Positions 1-8,080 of a stretch of DNA of 64,000 nucleotides are shown in pieces. The notes under the pieces were generated by a model that was not told where the DNA came from, ran no database searches, and was given only the letters and a program-made list of their open reading frames with translations. A program made the position numbers and the translations under genes. Source of the stretch: UKL13-3 sp964392775 (lineage in GTDB: Bacteria > Bacteroidota > Bacteroidia > UKL13-3); the NCBI GenBank assembly GCA_964392775.1, contig CAYMRD010000004.1, forward strand, positions 89,615-153,614. Reading direction: 5' to 3'. Within the stretch, counting starts at the first letter, position 1, and every line of letters starts with the position of its first letter.

Positions 1-208
1 CGAGTTTGATGAAATAATTACCATCAAAGGCTGTGAAAGGCACAATGCCAAACTGTTCCACCGAAACGCGGGTAACTTTACCTTGTGTGATGTGCCAGTT
101 GGCTATGGCTCCTGTGCTGTCTGTTTGTTCAAACGAAGGGTTTGCCAATTGTGCCATCCCTTGCAGCGAAAGCAATAACAATCCAGTCAATCCAATTTTA
201 GTACGCAT
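1..208 (-). CDS. Secreted protein, N-terminal 69 residues only (cut by window edge)
   Basis: The minus strand opens with ATG at 206-208 and stays open to the window edge. It begins MRTKIGLTGLLLLSLQGMAQ, a clear Sec signal peptide whose likely cleavage follows AQ. The mature part starts LANPSFEQTDSTGAIANWH, a start common in Bacteroidota extracellular proteins with jelly-roll or carbohydrate-binding-like folds and a T9SS sorting domain at the far end. The rest lies outside the window, so the function is not visible. It is divergent from the cystathionine beta-synthase gene, 76 bp away. Confidence 0.75.
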   Translation of the reverse strand, partial: MRTKIGLTGLLLLSLQGMAQLANPSFEQTDSTGAIANWHITQGKVTRVSVEQFGIVPFTAFDGNYFIKL

Positions 209-284
209 GATTGCAAGTATACGCAAGAAAATATGTATTTATGGTTAGTCGTTTGAGCCGAAAATCTTTCTTACCTTCGCCCCC

Positions 285-1646
285 ATGTGGTATAAAAATG
301 TATTGGAAACCATTGGTAACACCCCAATGGTACAACTGAACCGAATCACCAAAGATTTACCGTGTACGGTATTGGCAAAAATTGAAACGGGCAATCCCGG
401 CAACTCTATCAAAGACCGTATGGCTTTGAAGATGATTGAAGATGCTGAACGCTCCGGAAAACTCAAACCGGGTTATACCATTATTGAAGGAACCAGTGGA
501 AATACCGGTATGGGGTTGGCCATTGCAGCCGTAATCAGAGGATACCGTTGTGTTTTTACCACAACAGATAAACAAAGCAGAGAGAAAGTAGATGCCTTAA
601 AAGCGTTTGGAGCAGAGGTGATTGTTTGTCCTACGGATGTTGAACCCGAAGATCCCCGTTCGTATTATTCGGTATCGTCACGTTTGGAAAAAGAAATTCC
701 GAACTCATGGAAACCCAACCAATATGATAACCTGTCGAACTCGGCAGCGCATTACGAACAAACCGGTCCCGAAATATGGGCACAAACCGAAGGTAAAATC
801 ACGCACTTAGTTGTGGGTGTGGGTACCGGAGGAACCATTTGCGGAACAGGGAAATATTTGAAAGAAAAAAATCCGAACATCAAGGTATTGGGTATAGATA
901 CTTATGGTTCGGTATTTAAAAAATACAAAGAGACCGGTATCCTTGACAAGGATGAAATTTATCCTTATATCACCGAAGGTATCGGGGAGGATTTTTTACC
1001 GGCCAATGTTGATTTCTCTATAATTGATCATTTTGAAAAAGTAACCGATAAGGATGCAGCGGTAATGACCCGCAGGATTCCGCGTGAAGAAGGCATATTC
1101 GTTGGAAACTCGGCAGGTTCGGCTATGGCGGGTATTTTGCAAATGCGCCACATGTTTAAAAAGGATGATGTGGTAGTGGTGATTTTCCACGACCATGGAA
1201 CCCGCTATTTGGGTAAGATGTTTAATGACGACTGGATGCGCGACCGTGGATTCCTCACCGATGAATCTCCGAAGGCCATCAATCTTATTGACCGCCATAA
1301 ACACCTCAAACTGGTTACTGCCAATATGAAAGATATTATTCATGATGTGGTGACCAAGATGCGTAAATACGATATTTCTCAAATTCCGGTGGTAGATGAT
1401 GCAGGTGCTTTTGTGGGTTCTCTTAATGATTCACATTTGTTCAGCAAACTGATTGAACACCCTGAGTTGAAAACAGAAACCATTGCAAAAGTGGTTCAAC
1501 CATCGTTCCCGTTTGTACACCACGAAGCAACATTGGAAGAAGTATCGAAATTAATTACCAAAGAAAATAACGCAGTTTTAGTAAAAACTCTTGGAGGCGA
1601 TGTACATATCATTACCAAGCAGGATGTGATTGATGCATTGGCGTAG
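285..1646 (+). CDS. Cystathionine beta-synthase (PLP enzyme with C-terminal CBS pair)
   Basis: A 453-residue cytoplasmic enzyme that condenses serine (or O-acetylserine) with homocysteine or sulfide in transsulfuration and cysteine synthesis. The PLP fold-type II core covers about residues 1-325. Lys43 in GNSIKDR is the Schiff-base lysine, EGTSGNTG near residue 68 binds substrate, and GVGTGGTICGTGKY is the PLP phosphate loop. Residues 335-453 are two CBS motifs (MRKYDISQIPVVDD and a second, weaker one). The tail separates it from plain cysteine synthase CysK and matches the cystathionine beta-synthase layout. There is no N-terminal haem-binding extension as in animal enzymes. A weak promoter-like TACCTTCG lies at 272-279, only a few bases before the ATG. 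It appears monocistronic. Confidence 0.9.
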   Translation: MWYKNVLETIGNTPMVQLNRITKDLPCTVLAKIETGNPGNSIKDRMALKMIEDAERSGKLKPGYTIIEGTSGNTGMGLAIAAVIRGYRCVFTTTDKQSREKVDALKAFGAEVIVCPTDVEPEDPRSYYSVSSRLEKEIPNSWKPNQYDNLSNSAAHYEQTGPEIWAQTEGKITHLVVGVGTGGTICGTGKYLKEKNPNIKVLGIDTYGSVFKKYKETGILDKDEIYPYITEGIGEDFLPANVDFSIIDHFEKVTDKDAAVMTRRIPREEGIFVGNSAGSAMAGILQMRHMFKKDDVVVVIFHDHGTRYLGKMFNDDWMRDRGFLTDESPKAINLIDRHKHLKLVTANMKDIIHDVVTKMRKYDISQIPVVDDAGAFVGSLNDSHLFSKLIEHPELKTETIAKVVQPSFPFVHHEATLEEVSKLITKENNAVLVKTLGGDVHIITKQDVIDALA

Positions 1647-2083
1647 GGAAGTTTGAAGTTGGGTTGTACAACATACATCGTTTATAATTCGTCATTCAAT
1701 ATTCATTATTTTAACTTCGGGTTGGCGTGTTGATTATTGCGAGTTGGTTATTGGTTATTGATTATTTGTTATTGAGTTACTCCATAAGTGTGACATTCGT
1801 TTTCAATTCAGCATTCCTTTTCTACTTTAAAGTTGCGGGTGGCGTGTTGATTATTACTGGCTGTGAACTTGCCAAACGTGGAGTCTGGTTGATTATTAGA
1901 AGGTCTTCGATTATTAGGCATTATTAATTGCTCATTGTGCAATAGTTACCAGCAATTCCCCATTTTTACGCAAGAAAATAATTTCTCGTGCTAACTTTGG
2001 GGTTGAAAAACAGAAAAATAATGATTAAAACATAAGAATGTAAATCATTATTTTTCAATATTTTACAAAAACGTTAGTCAGAA
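1647..2083. other. Intergenic, AT-rich with short repeats; no gene seen
   Basis: This 437 bp stretch holds loosely repeated phrases such as GGCGTGTTGATTATT (near 1724 and 1850) and GTTATTGGTTATTG. They are of the same kind as the low-complexity spacers near 17130, 56170 and 61790. A 66-codon open frame inside it is made of these repeats and is not credible as a gene. No RNA gene or clear terminator was recognised. Confidence 0.5.
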
Positions 2084-2089
2084 TTGTAC

Positions 2090-2626
2090 ATGGACAAATT
2101 CATTAAGACCATAATCATCATACTTTGTTTTAGCTCCTTTAAAAGTGACAAAGCCGATTGTAGGAAAGATTTATTCCTCGGAGTAAACATTAGAAATTCT
2201 GTAAAAATCATCCACAAAAAACTTGATAGTGACACACTATTCGCACCAAGACCTGTAGCAACTCTTCTTTCAGAAGATTCCTTAAAAAGCTATTCCTATC
2301 GTTACCTCGGACCGAATCTACCAATTTATAATGACTATGATTCAATAGTCTTTTACTTTTGCGAAACGGTTGGCACCGATGGTACGAAAGAAGGACATGG
2401 CATCAAATTGAAACTTATAGACGTGAATATTTACTACTCCGACTCAAATAAGTTAAACAATAACTATCGGTACGTTAAAGATAATCTTTGTAAAAATCTA
2501 AAATTTAATACTGCCGTTGTTTATAAATATCCAATCATCGAGTTAGAAAAACATATCAAAACAAATAATTTGTATCATCCGCACCCCTGCTATTTTTTGG
2601 ATGTTATGTATGTTGATAAATTATAG
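2090..2626 (+). CDS. Unrecognised exported protein, 178 residues
   Basis: I do not recognise this family. ATG at 2090 is preferred over the TTG two codons upstream. The protein begins MDKFIKTIIIILCFSSFKSD, a short hydrophobic signal-like segment, followed by about 155 polar residues with several Tyr, Asn and Lys runs and no catalytic motif I can name. Codon use is more AT-rich than its neighbours. It sits alone, preceded by ACGTTAGTCAG (about 2071-2081) and followed by CTGCTGGTAACAGCGGCC (from about 2634). These phrases resemble the borders seen around stand-alone accessory genes in Bacteroidota, so the gene may have been acquired as a unit. Confidence 0.6.
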   Translation: MDKFIKTIIIILCFSSFKSDKADCRKDLFLGVNIRNSVKIIHKKLDSDTLFAPRPVATLLSEDSLKSYSYRYLGPNLPIYNDYDSIVFYFCETVGTDGTKEGHGIKLKLIDVNIYYSDSNKLNNNYRYVKDNLCKNLKFNTAVVYKYPIIELEKHIKTNNLYHPHPCYFLDVMYVDKL

Positions 2627-2920
2627 ACTCAACTGCTGGTAACAGCGGCCTTGCGCTAGTGCCTTTGATGTTCTAAGTTCAAGCTTTCTCTTTCAAATTA
2701 ATTCTTATATTCGGGAGACAAATACGCCTTCGTGGCTCGGCACCATCGTAAGGCCGCGGAACGATCTCTTTTCTCAACGTTTATTTCTTCTGTGGTCAGC
2801 GACAATAGCAATAGTACATAACACGAAAAGTCCTCTATAACGAATTTAATATTTTCGATAAGCGATCTGTCTTTCTTTTAATCTCTTGGATTTCGGTATC
2901 TATCTCATTCTTTTTTCTTA
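2627..2920. other. Intergenic with a spaced inverted repeat (GCGGCCTT / AAGGCCGC)
   Basis: No gene is visible. GCGGCCTTGCG near 2647 is mirrored by CGTAAGGCCGC near 2749, so the transcript downstream of the preceding gene could fold into a long-loop hairpin. The rest is AT-rich and unassigned, and it runs into the 3' end of the decayed regulator on the minus strand. Confidence 0.4.
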
Positions 2921-3275
2921 TTAAAATATTAAATCAATTTCATCAATTAATAAGTCATAAAAAGAAATTCCAAACACATTTGCGCAACCTTTAAGTTTTT
3001 CAATGTCGATATGCTTATCACATCCTTTTTCAAATTTTGAATATGACTATCGGGATATTATCAACTTGCCCTCGCGCACCCCTGGCGGGGACCAGCCGCA
3101 CACTTTCTAAAAGACTTGTGGGCGGAACTCCCTTTAGCTTTAGGGGGTGCGGAGGATGGAAGAAGTTTAATTGACAATATCCCGATAGTCAGTATTTTGA
3201 ATATGTAGAAGGATGCATGTTTAGCAAAATAGTTCCCTGATGCCACCAAAGTCTATTATTTATTGTTTGGTGGGT
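2921..3275 (-). pseudogene. Decayed XRE-family HTH regulator split by a MITE-like insert
   Basis: Reading the minus strand on both sides of the inverted-repeat insert at 3046-3193 and joining across it gives ...NYFAKHAS, then after a frame change STYSKFEKG, then CDKHIDIEKLKGCANVFGIS and FYDLLIDEIDLIF before TAA at 2921-2923. This is the pattern of a Cro/CI helix-turn-helix domain: recognition helix, then a S-x-x-E-x-G turn, then helices 4 and 5 ending in DLL. At least two lesions are visible: a frameshift between KHAS and TYSKFEKG, and the insertion. No intact start codon is clear; the 5' limit is approximate. A non-functional remnant is inferred. Confidence 0.7.
3046..3193. mobile_element. 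MITE-like inverted-repeat element, copy 1
   Basis: The ends are inverted repeats: ACTATCGGGATATT on the left and AATATCCCGATAGT on the right. The element is flanked by a 12 bp direct repeat, ATTTTGAATATG, at 3034-3045 and 3194-3205, as expected for a target-site duplication. The interior carries CCCTCGCGCACCCCTGGCGG, shared (reverse-complemented) with the copies at 30920-31051 and 63754-63906. No transposase is encoded, so movement would need an enzyme elsewhere. It interrupts an XRE-type regulator remnant. Confidence 0.85.
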
Positions 3276-3317
3276 TAGATAAGATTATACGAAACTTTAC
3301 AACTGGCCACAGTGCAA

Positions 3318-3349
3318 ATAAAAAAGCCCCGTAAATACAGGGCTTTCAA
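3318..3349 (-). terminator. Rho-independent terminator after tRNA-Ala
   Basis: On the minus strand AAAGCCC and GGGCTTT form a stem around TGTATTTAC, followed by a T run. It lies just downstream of tRNA-Ala. Confidence 0.75.
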
Positions 3350-3356
3350 GGTTGTG

Positions 3357-3430
<74 letters not shown>

Positions 3431-3459
3431 GGAAGGAGCGCAAAAATATAATTAATTCC

Positions 3460-3753
3460 TTACAGCACAAATTTTAATGCAACAATTGTTATCCCATAAA
3501 TAATGGTGGCGAGGATAATGCCTCTGGCTGTGAGGTATAAGTTTTTATTAAGGAATACATAAAAGGTTCCCAGATTAAGAATCGCACATAAACTCAGCAT
3601 GGGAGAGAGCACTCTGTTCTTAGTAGCCACCTGTATAAACTGCATGATGTCAACGGCTGCAAACTTGCTGTAATAAAAAACCAAAACACCTATAACGGGC
3701 AATACCAGCCCTATCATCAATCCGAATACAAGAGAGTCTTTAAATTTTGTCAT
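3460..3753 (-). CDS. Small membrane protein, 97 residues, function unknown
   Basis: Three hydrophobic segments can be seen at about residues 9-28, 47-68 and 75-95, with short charged links. It looks like a small integral membrane protein with the N-terminus in the cytoplasm. I recognise no family. Its ATG abuts the surE stop codon without spacing, so it is the last gene of the fbp/thioredoxin-like/surE transcript and is probably translationally coupled to surE. The protein has no cysteines, metal motifs or catalytic signature. Confidence 0.75.
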   Translation of the reverse strand: MTKFKDSLVFGLMIGLVLPVIGVLVFYYSKFAAVDIMQFIQVATKNRVLSPMLSLCAILNLGTFYVFLNKNLYLTARGIILATIIYGITIVALKFVL

Positions 3754-4533
3754 TTATGAAAGGTTTAAATCCCATTGGTTCAAAAAAGGGATGGCATGGT
3801 GAGCAGTAAGGTCGAAGTGAACAGGAACCACCGAAACATAGTTATTGGACAGGGCCCATTCGTCTGTATCTTCCCCTTTATCGTTGTTGACAAATTTTCC
3901 GGTAAGCCAAAAATACTTGCGTCCGTTGGGATCCTGACGTTCGTCAAATTCTTCTTTCCATTTGGCACTGGCCTGACGGCAAACTTTGATGCCCCTGATG
4001 TCCTGCTCCAAAGCATTGGGAATATTCACATTGAGCAGGGAACCCTGAGGTAAACCTTGTTCAATAATTTGTTGGGCGATGAGTGTCGCTACTTTTTTTG
4101 CGTAGCTGAAATCAGCATCATAAGAAAAATTGCATAAAGAGAATCCTGCGGCCGGAATGCCTTCAATGGCGCCTTCCATGGCCGCACTCATGGTTCCGGA
4201 GTACAATACATTGATGGATGAGTTGGAACCATGGTTGATACCCGAAACCAACAAATCAGGTTTGCGGTGCAATACCTTGTCAACAGCCAGCTTTACACAA
4301 TCGGCCGGAGTGCCGCTGCATTGGTAGGCCGTTATCGAACCATAAATATCGGTTTTATCCAAACGCAAAGGTTTGCTGATGGTAACGGCATGGCCCATGG
4401 CACTTTGCGGACTGTCGGGTGCTACAATCACAACTTCTCCCAAATGTTTTACAGCATCAACCAGGTTGCGTATACCCGGAGCGGTGATGCCATCGTCATT
4501 GCATACCAAAATAAGCGGTTTGTGTTTAGTCAT
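3754..4533 (-). CDS. surE: 5'/3'-nucleotidase SurE
   Basis: A 259-residue metal-dependent phosphatase acting on nucleoside 5'- and 3'-monophosphates, cytoplasmic, of normal family length. The N-terminus ILVCNDDGITAPGI carries the conserved NDDG with the two metal-binding aspartates. APDSPQSAMGHAVT and SGINHGSNSS (third metal ligand Asn) and YSGTMSAAMEG are the other SurE signatures. Its start overlaps the upstream thioredoxin-like gene by 8 bp and its stop touches the next gene's start, so it is the middle of an operon with fbp. The role is probably nucleotide salvage or stress survival. Confidence 0.95.
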   Translation of the reverse strand: MTKHKPLILVCNDDGITAPGIRNLVDAVKHLGEVVIVAPDSPQSAMGHAVTISKPLRLDKTDIYGSITAYQCSGTPADCVKLAVDKVLHRKPDLLVSGINHGSNSSINVLYSGTMSAAMEGAIEGIPAAGFSLCNFSYDADFSYAKKVATLIAQQIIEQGLPQGSLLNVNIPNALEQDIRGIKVCRQASAKWKEEFDERQDPNGRKYFWLTGKFVNNDKGEDTDEWALSNNYVSVVPVHFDLTAHHAIPFLNQWDLNLS

Positions 4534-5014
4534 GATGGGTTGGGATTAACAAGTGTAATATATCTTCTTCCAGCGTAAGCGTTGGCATTTCTACAATGGT
4601 CCCCATCAACTTTCCATTATAAAATAAAAAGATGGTGGGTACGTACTCAATATTCACCGGACTGATATCGGGATGCGAACATTTTTTTGTTCGATCTACA
4701 CCCAATAACTCGATATGAGATTCGGGAATGTTCAGGTCCGAAGCGATGCGCAGCAAGGCCGGAATCTGTTCGCGGCTGTCGCTGCACCAGGTTCCCATCA
4801 CCACAATCAGTTTAATATTGGGTGCAAATGGACGAATAGAATCCAATACTTCCTTTTTTGAAACATACTGCGCATACTCATCGGTATGCCATTTAAAGGC
4901 CTGTAGTTGTTGGAGGCTGATGGTTCCGGTGAGTATAGGTATAGAGTCGCTCATTTTTTGTGCATAAAGAGTGTTGATACCAAGGAGCCAAACAAGGAAG
5001 ATTCCTAAACGCAT
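4526..5014 (-). CDS. Exported thioredoxin-like protein with a single active-site Cys (WCSDS)
   Basis: It begins MRLGIFLVWLLGINTLYAQ, a signal peptide, so the mature protein is periplasmic. The body has a thioredoxin fold: LIVVMGTWCSDSREQIPALL holds the active-site position and VEYVPTIFLF-type sequence (IEYVPTIFLFYNGK) gives the cis-proline. The usual CxxC is CSDS here, so the resolving cysteine is missing. A second cysteine occurs later (KKCSHPD). Such CxxS proteins can act as isomerases or bind mixed disulfides, but the role here is unknown. Three bases separate it from fbp, and it overlaps surE by 8 bp. Confidence 0.85.
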   Translation of the reverse strand: MRLGIFLVWLLGINTLYAQKMSDSIPILTGTISLQQLQAFKWHTDEYAQYVSKKEVLDSIRPFAPNIKLIVVMGTWCSDSREQIPALLRIASDLNIPESHIELLGVDRTKKCSHPDISPVNIEYVPTIFLFYNGKLMGTIVEMPTLTLEEDILHLLIPTHHD

Positions 5015-5017
5015 GTA

Positions 5018-6016
5018 TTAAAACGTAAGCGCTTTTTTGACCATGTTTTCCGAACCAATAAAAATCGGAACACGTTGGTGCAATTCAGTTGGGTTAATAT
5101 CCAGAATACGCTGCGTGCCTGTAGTGGCAATACCTCCGGCTTGTTCAACAATAAAGGCCATCGGAATACATTCGAACATCAAACGCAATTTTCCGTTAGG
5201 AGCTTTTGCGGTTGGCGGGTAAATAAAAATACCTCCTTTAAGCAGGTTGCGGTGCAGGTCGGCCACCATCGAACCGATATAACGGGCGCTGTACGGGCGT
5301 TTGGTTTCTTTGTCTTTTTCCTTGCACCAGTTGATATAGTTGCGAACACTTTCGGGGAAATCGGAAGCATTTCCTTCATTCAACGAGTAAATCGAACCAT
5401 CTTTCGGGCTTTGAATATCAGGGTGTGACAGGCAGAACTCACCGATTGAATTGTCGAGTGTAAATCCGTTTACGCCTTTACCGGTGCTGTATACCAGCAT
5501 GGTTGATGATCCGTAGATGATATAACCGGCAGCTACCAGACGGTTTCCGGGTTGAAGCACATCGGCTAAAGTTGGTTCTGTTCCTGCTGGTGTTACACGT
5601 CTGTAAATCGAAAAAATAGTTCCGATTGAAACATTCACATCAATATTGGAAGAACCATCAAGCGGGTCGATGCACACTACATAATTTCCGTTTTTAGAGT
5701 GAGTACCACGCAGGGCAATCATATTGTCCTCTTCTTCGCTGGCAAAGGCGCAAACCTCGCCACCACGTTCCAATACGGTGGTAAACATTTCGTTTCCGAT
5801 AAGGTCAAGTTTTTTTACATCTTCCCCCTGAATATTAACCGATCCAACATCACCGATGATCTCGGCAATACCGGCCTTGTTTACCTCGCGGCTGATTACT
5901 TTGGCTGCGATTCCGATATCGCGCAATAAGCGTGATAACTCGCCTTTTGCAAATTGAAATTCGCTTTGGCGTTCAATGATAAACTGTCCGAGAGTGGTAA
6001 AGTTAAACTGTGACAT
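5018..6016 (-). CDS. fbp: Fructose-1,6-bisphosphatase, class I
   Basis: A 332-residue cytoplasmic enzyme that hydrolyses fructose 1,6-bisphosphate to fructose 6-phosphate in gluconeogenesis. Class I signatures are clear: SEEEDN near residue 93 (metal ligands), DPLDGSSNIDVN near 118 (metal and phosphate binding), and the sugar-binding end KLRLMFECIPMAFIVEQAGG, where Glu binds the third metal. The N-terminus GQFIIERQSEFQFAKGELS matches the plant/bacterial form. It is the first gene of a four-gene operon. The upstream region is filled with tandem repeats beginning about 45 bp before the start codon. Confidence 0.95.
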   Translation of the reverse strand: MSQFNFTTLGQFIIERQSEFQFAKGELSRLLRDIGIAAKVISREVNKAGIAEIIGDVGSVNIQGEDVKKLDLIGNEMFTTVLERGGEVCAFASEEEDNMIALRGTHSKNGNYVVCIDPLDGSSNIDVNVSIGTIFSIYRRVTPAGTEPTLADVLQPGNRLVAAGYIIYGSSTMLVYSTGKGVNGFTLDNSIGEFCLSHPDIQSPKDGSIYSLNEGNASDFPESVRNYINWCKEKDKETKRPYSARYIGSMVADLHRNLLKGGIFIYPPTAKAPNGKLRLMFECIPMAFIVEQAGGIATTGTQRILDINPTELHQRVPIFIGSENMVKKALTF

Positions 6017-6063
6017 ACGTGCTTTGAGTTAAATAATAGTGGCGCAAATATAGCTAATTTGTT

Positions 6064-6200
6064 AGATGATGGAAGTTGGAAGTTGGAGGATGGAGGATGG
6101 AGGATGGATGTTGGAGGATGGATGTTGGATGTTGGAGGATGGAAGTTGGAGGATGGAGGATGGAGGATGGATGTTGGAGGATGGATGTTGGAGTAAGTCA
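6064..6200. repeat. Minisatellite of TTGGAGGATGGA-type units
   Basis: Short units such as GGAAGTTGGA, GGAGGATGGA and GGATGTTGGA are strung together without a break. The same vocabulary recurs at 6356-6405, 45660-45685, 55150-55195, 63005-63055 and 63665-63740. All sites are intergenic, often just upstream of start codons on the minus strand. Confidence 0.85.
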
Positions 6201-6210
6201 CTTCGAGTAA

Positions 6211-6310
6211 NNNNNNNNNNNNNNNNNNNNNNNNNNNNNNNNNNNNNNNNNNNNNNNNNNNNNNNNNNNNNNNNNNNNNNNNNNNNNNNNNNNNNNNNNN
6301 NNNNNNNNNN
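6211..6310. other. Assembly gap 1 (100 N) inside a tandem repeat
   Basis: Exactly 100 N. The base before the gap ends CACTTCGAGTAA and the base after starts ACCTTGGGAGG. In the complete copy at about 6411-6432 these two phrases are directly joined, so the true missing sequence may be zero or a whole number of repeat units. Confidence 0.95.
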
Positions 6311-6480
6311 ACCTTGGGAGGATTGAGGGCAAGCGTTTGTATCGAGAAGTGATTGGATGGAGGTTGGAGGATGGAGGATGGAGGTTGGAAGTTGGAGGAT
6401 GGAGTAAGTCACTTCGAGTAAACCTTGGGAGGATTGAGGGCAAGCGTTTGTATCGAGAAGTGATTGGATGGAGGTTTGAG
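6311..6480. repeat. Direct repeat of about 110 bp with CACTTCGAGTA...TATCGAGAAGTG units
   Basis: The phrase from ACCTTGGGAGG through CGAGAAGTGATTGGATGGAGG occurs at 6311-6365 and again at about 6421-6475, with minisatellite units between. The core is bounded by CACTTC...GAAGTG and is the reverse complement of the units at 53285-53340 and 53572-53621, so it is a dispersed family. Confidence 0.8.
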
Positions 6481-6504
6481 GTTCAATGGAGAACCCATTG
6501 CTGT

Positions 6505-6610
6505 TTGGTGTGCGTGCCGGATTGCAGCGGCATCCTTTTGTTGGGGCGGGAGGTGCGGTTGGACAAAAGATACAGCGAAAAGCCGGTTAACACGCCCTAA
6601 AAAAAACGAA
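6505..6610. repeat. Intergenic repeat with GGATTGCAGCGGCATCCTTT and mirrored ACAAAAGATAC
   Basis: The stretch contains GCGGCATCCTTTTGT and, about 20 bp later, ACAAAAGATACAGCG, which pair as ATCCTTTTGT/ACAAAAGAT. From memory, similar phrases are spread between genes in many Flavobacteria-like genomes. It lies 140 bp before the aspartate kinase. No gene is visible in 6481-6747. Confidence 0.5.
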
Positions 6611-6747
6611 GTCGGCCATTTTACAAGAATGCTTAAGCATGAAGTATATTATATTCGCACCGTTTTAGGATTGTGCAGTGGTGTATTTGGAATCTTGTAG
6701 AGGAGTGCAACACAAACAGCATAAACGAATTAATAGAATTGAGTTAG

Positions 6748-8004
6748 ATGAAAGTATTCAAATTTGGTGGGGCATCGGTGAAAGATGCCGCTGCGGTAAA
6801 AAATGTGGCCAAAGTGCTTGGCCTTTTTAAAGATGAACAATTGCTGGTTGTGGTATCGGCTATGGGAAAAACCACCAACGCTCTTGAGCGTTTGGCCGAG
6901 GCGTACTATAAGAAGCAAAAGACCAGAAATACAATCTATAAGGAAATCAAATCTTTTCATGATGATATCATTGCCGGGTTGCTTAAGCACAAAAACAGCA
7001 ATGCTTACGATGATATCGAAAACCTGTTTATAGAGTTGGAATGTATTTTGGAAACCCGTCCCGAAAGCAGCTTTGATTGTGTATACGATCAGATTGTGAG
7101 TTATGGAGAGGTGTTTTCGAGCCGCATCATCAGTACCTATTTAAACGAGCTGGGCCGCAGAAACCGCTGGATGGAAGCCCAGAACTTTATTGTTACCGAC
7201 AGCACTTACCGCGAAGGAAAGGTTGATTGGGAAGCTACAACAGAGATGATCCAGAAAAAGATGAAGCCGATTGTGGCCAAACAAATGGTGGTAACGCAAG
7301 GTTTTATCGGTCGTAGTCAGGAATTGAAAACGGTAACATTGGGGCGTGAAGGTTCCGATTACTCGGCTGCTATTTTTGCATACGGACTGGATGCCGAGAG
7401 CGTGACCATTTGGAAAGATGTGGATGGAGTGATGAATGGAGATCCAAAGAAATTTGCCGATGCCATTAAGCTGGATGCATTGAGCTATAGTCATGCCATT
7501 GAAATGGCTTATTACGGAGCCACGGTTATTCATCCTAAAACCATACAACCGCTGCAAAGCAAACATATTCCGTTGTATGTAAAATCGTTTATCAACCCTA
7601 AAGGAAAAGGGACAACGGTTTCAACCACCAGCAAAGAAAAAAATATCCCGACCTATATTTCTAAAACCAATCAGGCATTGATTTCCATATCAAGCAAGGA
7701 TTTTTCGTTTATAGTGGAAGACAAGCTAAGCGGTATTTTTTCGTTATTGGCTTCGCACCGTGTGCATATCAACCTCATGCAAAATTCGGCTATCAGCTTT
7801 AGCATTTGTGTAGAGAACAATACCGGGAAACTGGCGTTGCTTAAAAAGGATTTACTCTCTCAGTTTTCGGTGAAGATAAATGAAGGAGTGGAGTTGCTTA
7901 CTGTAATGCATTACAATGATAAAGCCTTGCAGGGAATGATTGAAAAACGGGAGATTCTGCTAGAGCAACGCAGCCGCAACGGGGTGCAGTTTGTGATTAA
8001 ATAG
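6748..8004 (+). CDS. Aspartate kinase
   Basis: A 418-residue cytoplasmic enzyme that phosphorylates aspartate, the first step towards lysine, threonine, methionine and diaminopimelate. KFGGASV at the N-terminus is the conserved nucleotide/aspartate-binding motif, LGREGSDYSAA near residue 195 is the substrate region, and KDVDGVMNGDPKKF follows. Residues from about 300 onward form ACT-type regulatory domains (ISISSKDFSFIVEDKLSGIF and a second half). The length fits a monofunctional enzyme without a homoserine dehydrogenase domain. Feedback control by an amino acid is likely from the ACT domains, but the effector cannot be read from sequence. Confidence 0.92.
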   Translation: MKVFKFGGASVKDAAAVKNVAKVLGLFKDEQLLVVVSAMGKTTNALERLAEAYYKKQKTRNTIYKEIKSFHDDIIAGLLKHKNSNAYDDIENLFIELECILETRPESSFDCVYDQIVSYGEVFSSRIISTYLNELGRRNRWMEAQNFIVTDSTYREGKVDWEATTEMIQKKMKPIVAKQMVVTQGFIGRSQELKTVTLGREGSDYSAAIFAYGLDAESVTIWKDVDGVMNGDPKKFADAIKLDALSYSHAIEMAYYGATVIHPKTIQPLQSKHIPLYVKSFINPKGKGTTVSTTSKEKNIPTYISKTNQALISISSKDFSFIVEDKLSGIFSLLASHRVHINLMQNSAISFSICVENNTGKLALLKKDLLSQFSVKINEGVELLTVMHYNDKALQGMIEKREILLEQRSRNGVQFVIK

Positions 8005-8046
8005 AAAAGAATTTATTTTGATGATTATTGGTTTAATGGAATGGTG

Positions 8047-8080
8047 AAAAAATAATGCCTGCAATGCAGGCATTATTTTT
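8047..8080. terminator. Bidirectional terminator between aspartate kinase and the 1652-residue protein
   Basis: AAAAATAATGCCTGC and GCAGGCATTATTTTT form a 15 bp perfect stem around a tiny loop, with A and T runs on both sides. It serves two convergent genes, and its right end overlaps the stop codon of the minus-strand gene. Confidence 0.9.

Noticed and set aside
1727..1927. Open frame of 66 codons
   Set aside because: Built from AT-rich repeat phrases, no family pattern, no promoter.
3061..3249. Minus-strand open frame of 62 codons
   Set aside because: It joins a piece of the decayed XRE gene (NYFAKHAS) to the MITE interior; it is not a real gene.
6062..6443. Several open frames through the 6 kb repeats and the N run
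   Set aside because: Low-complexity minisatellite read in frame plus unknown bases.
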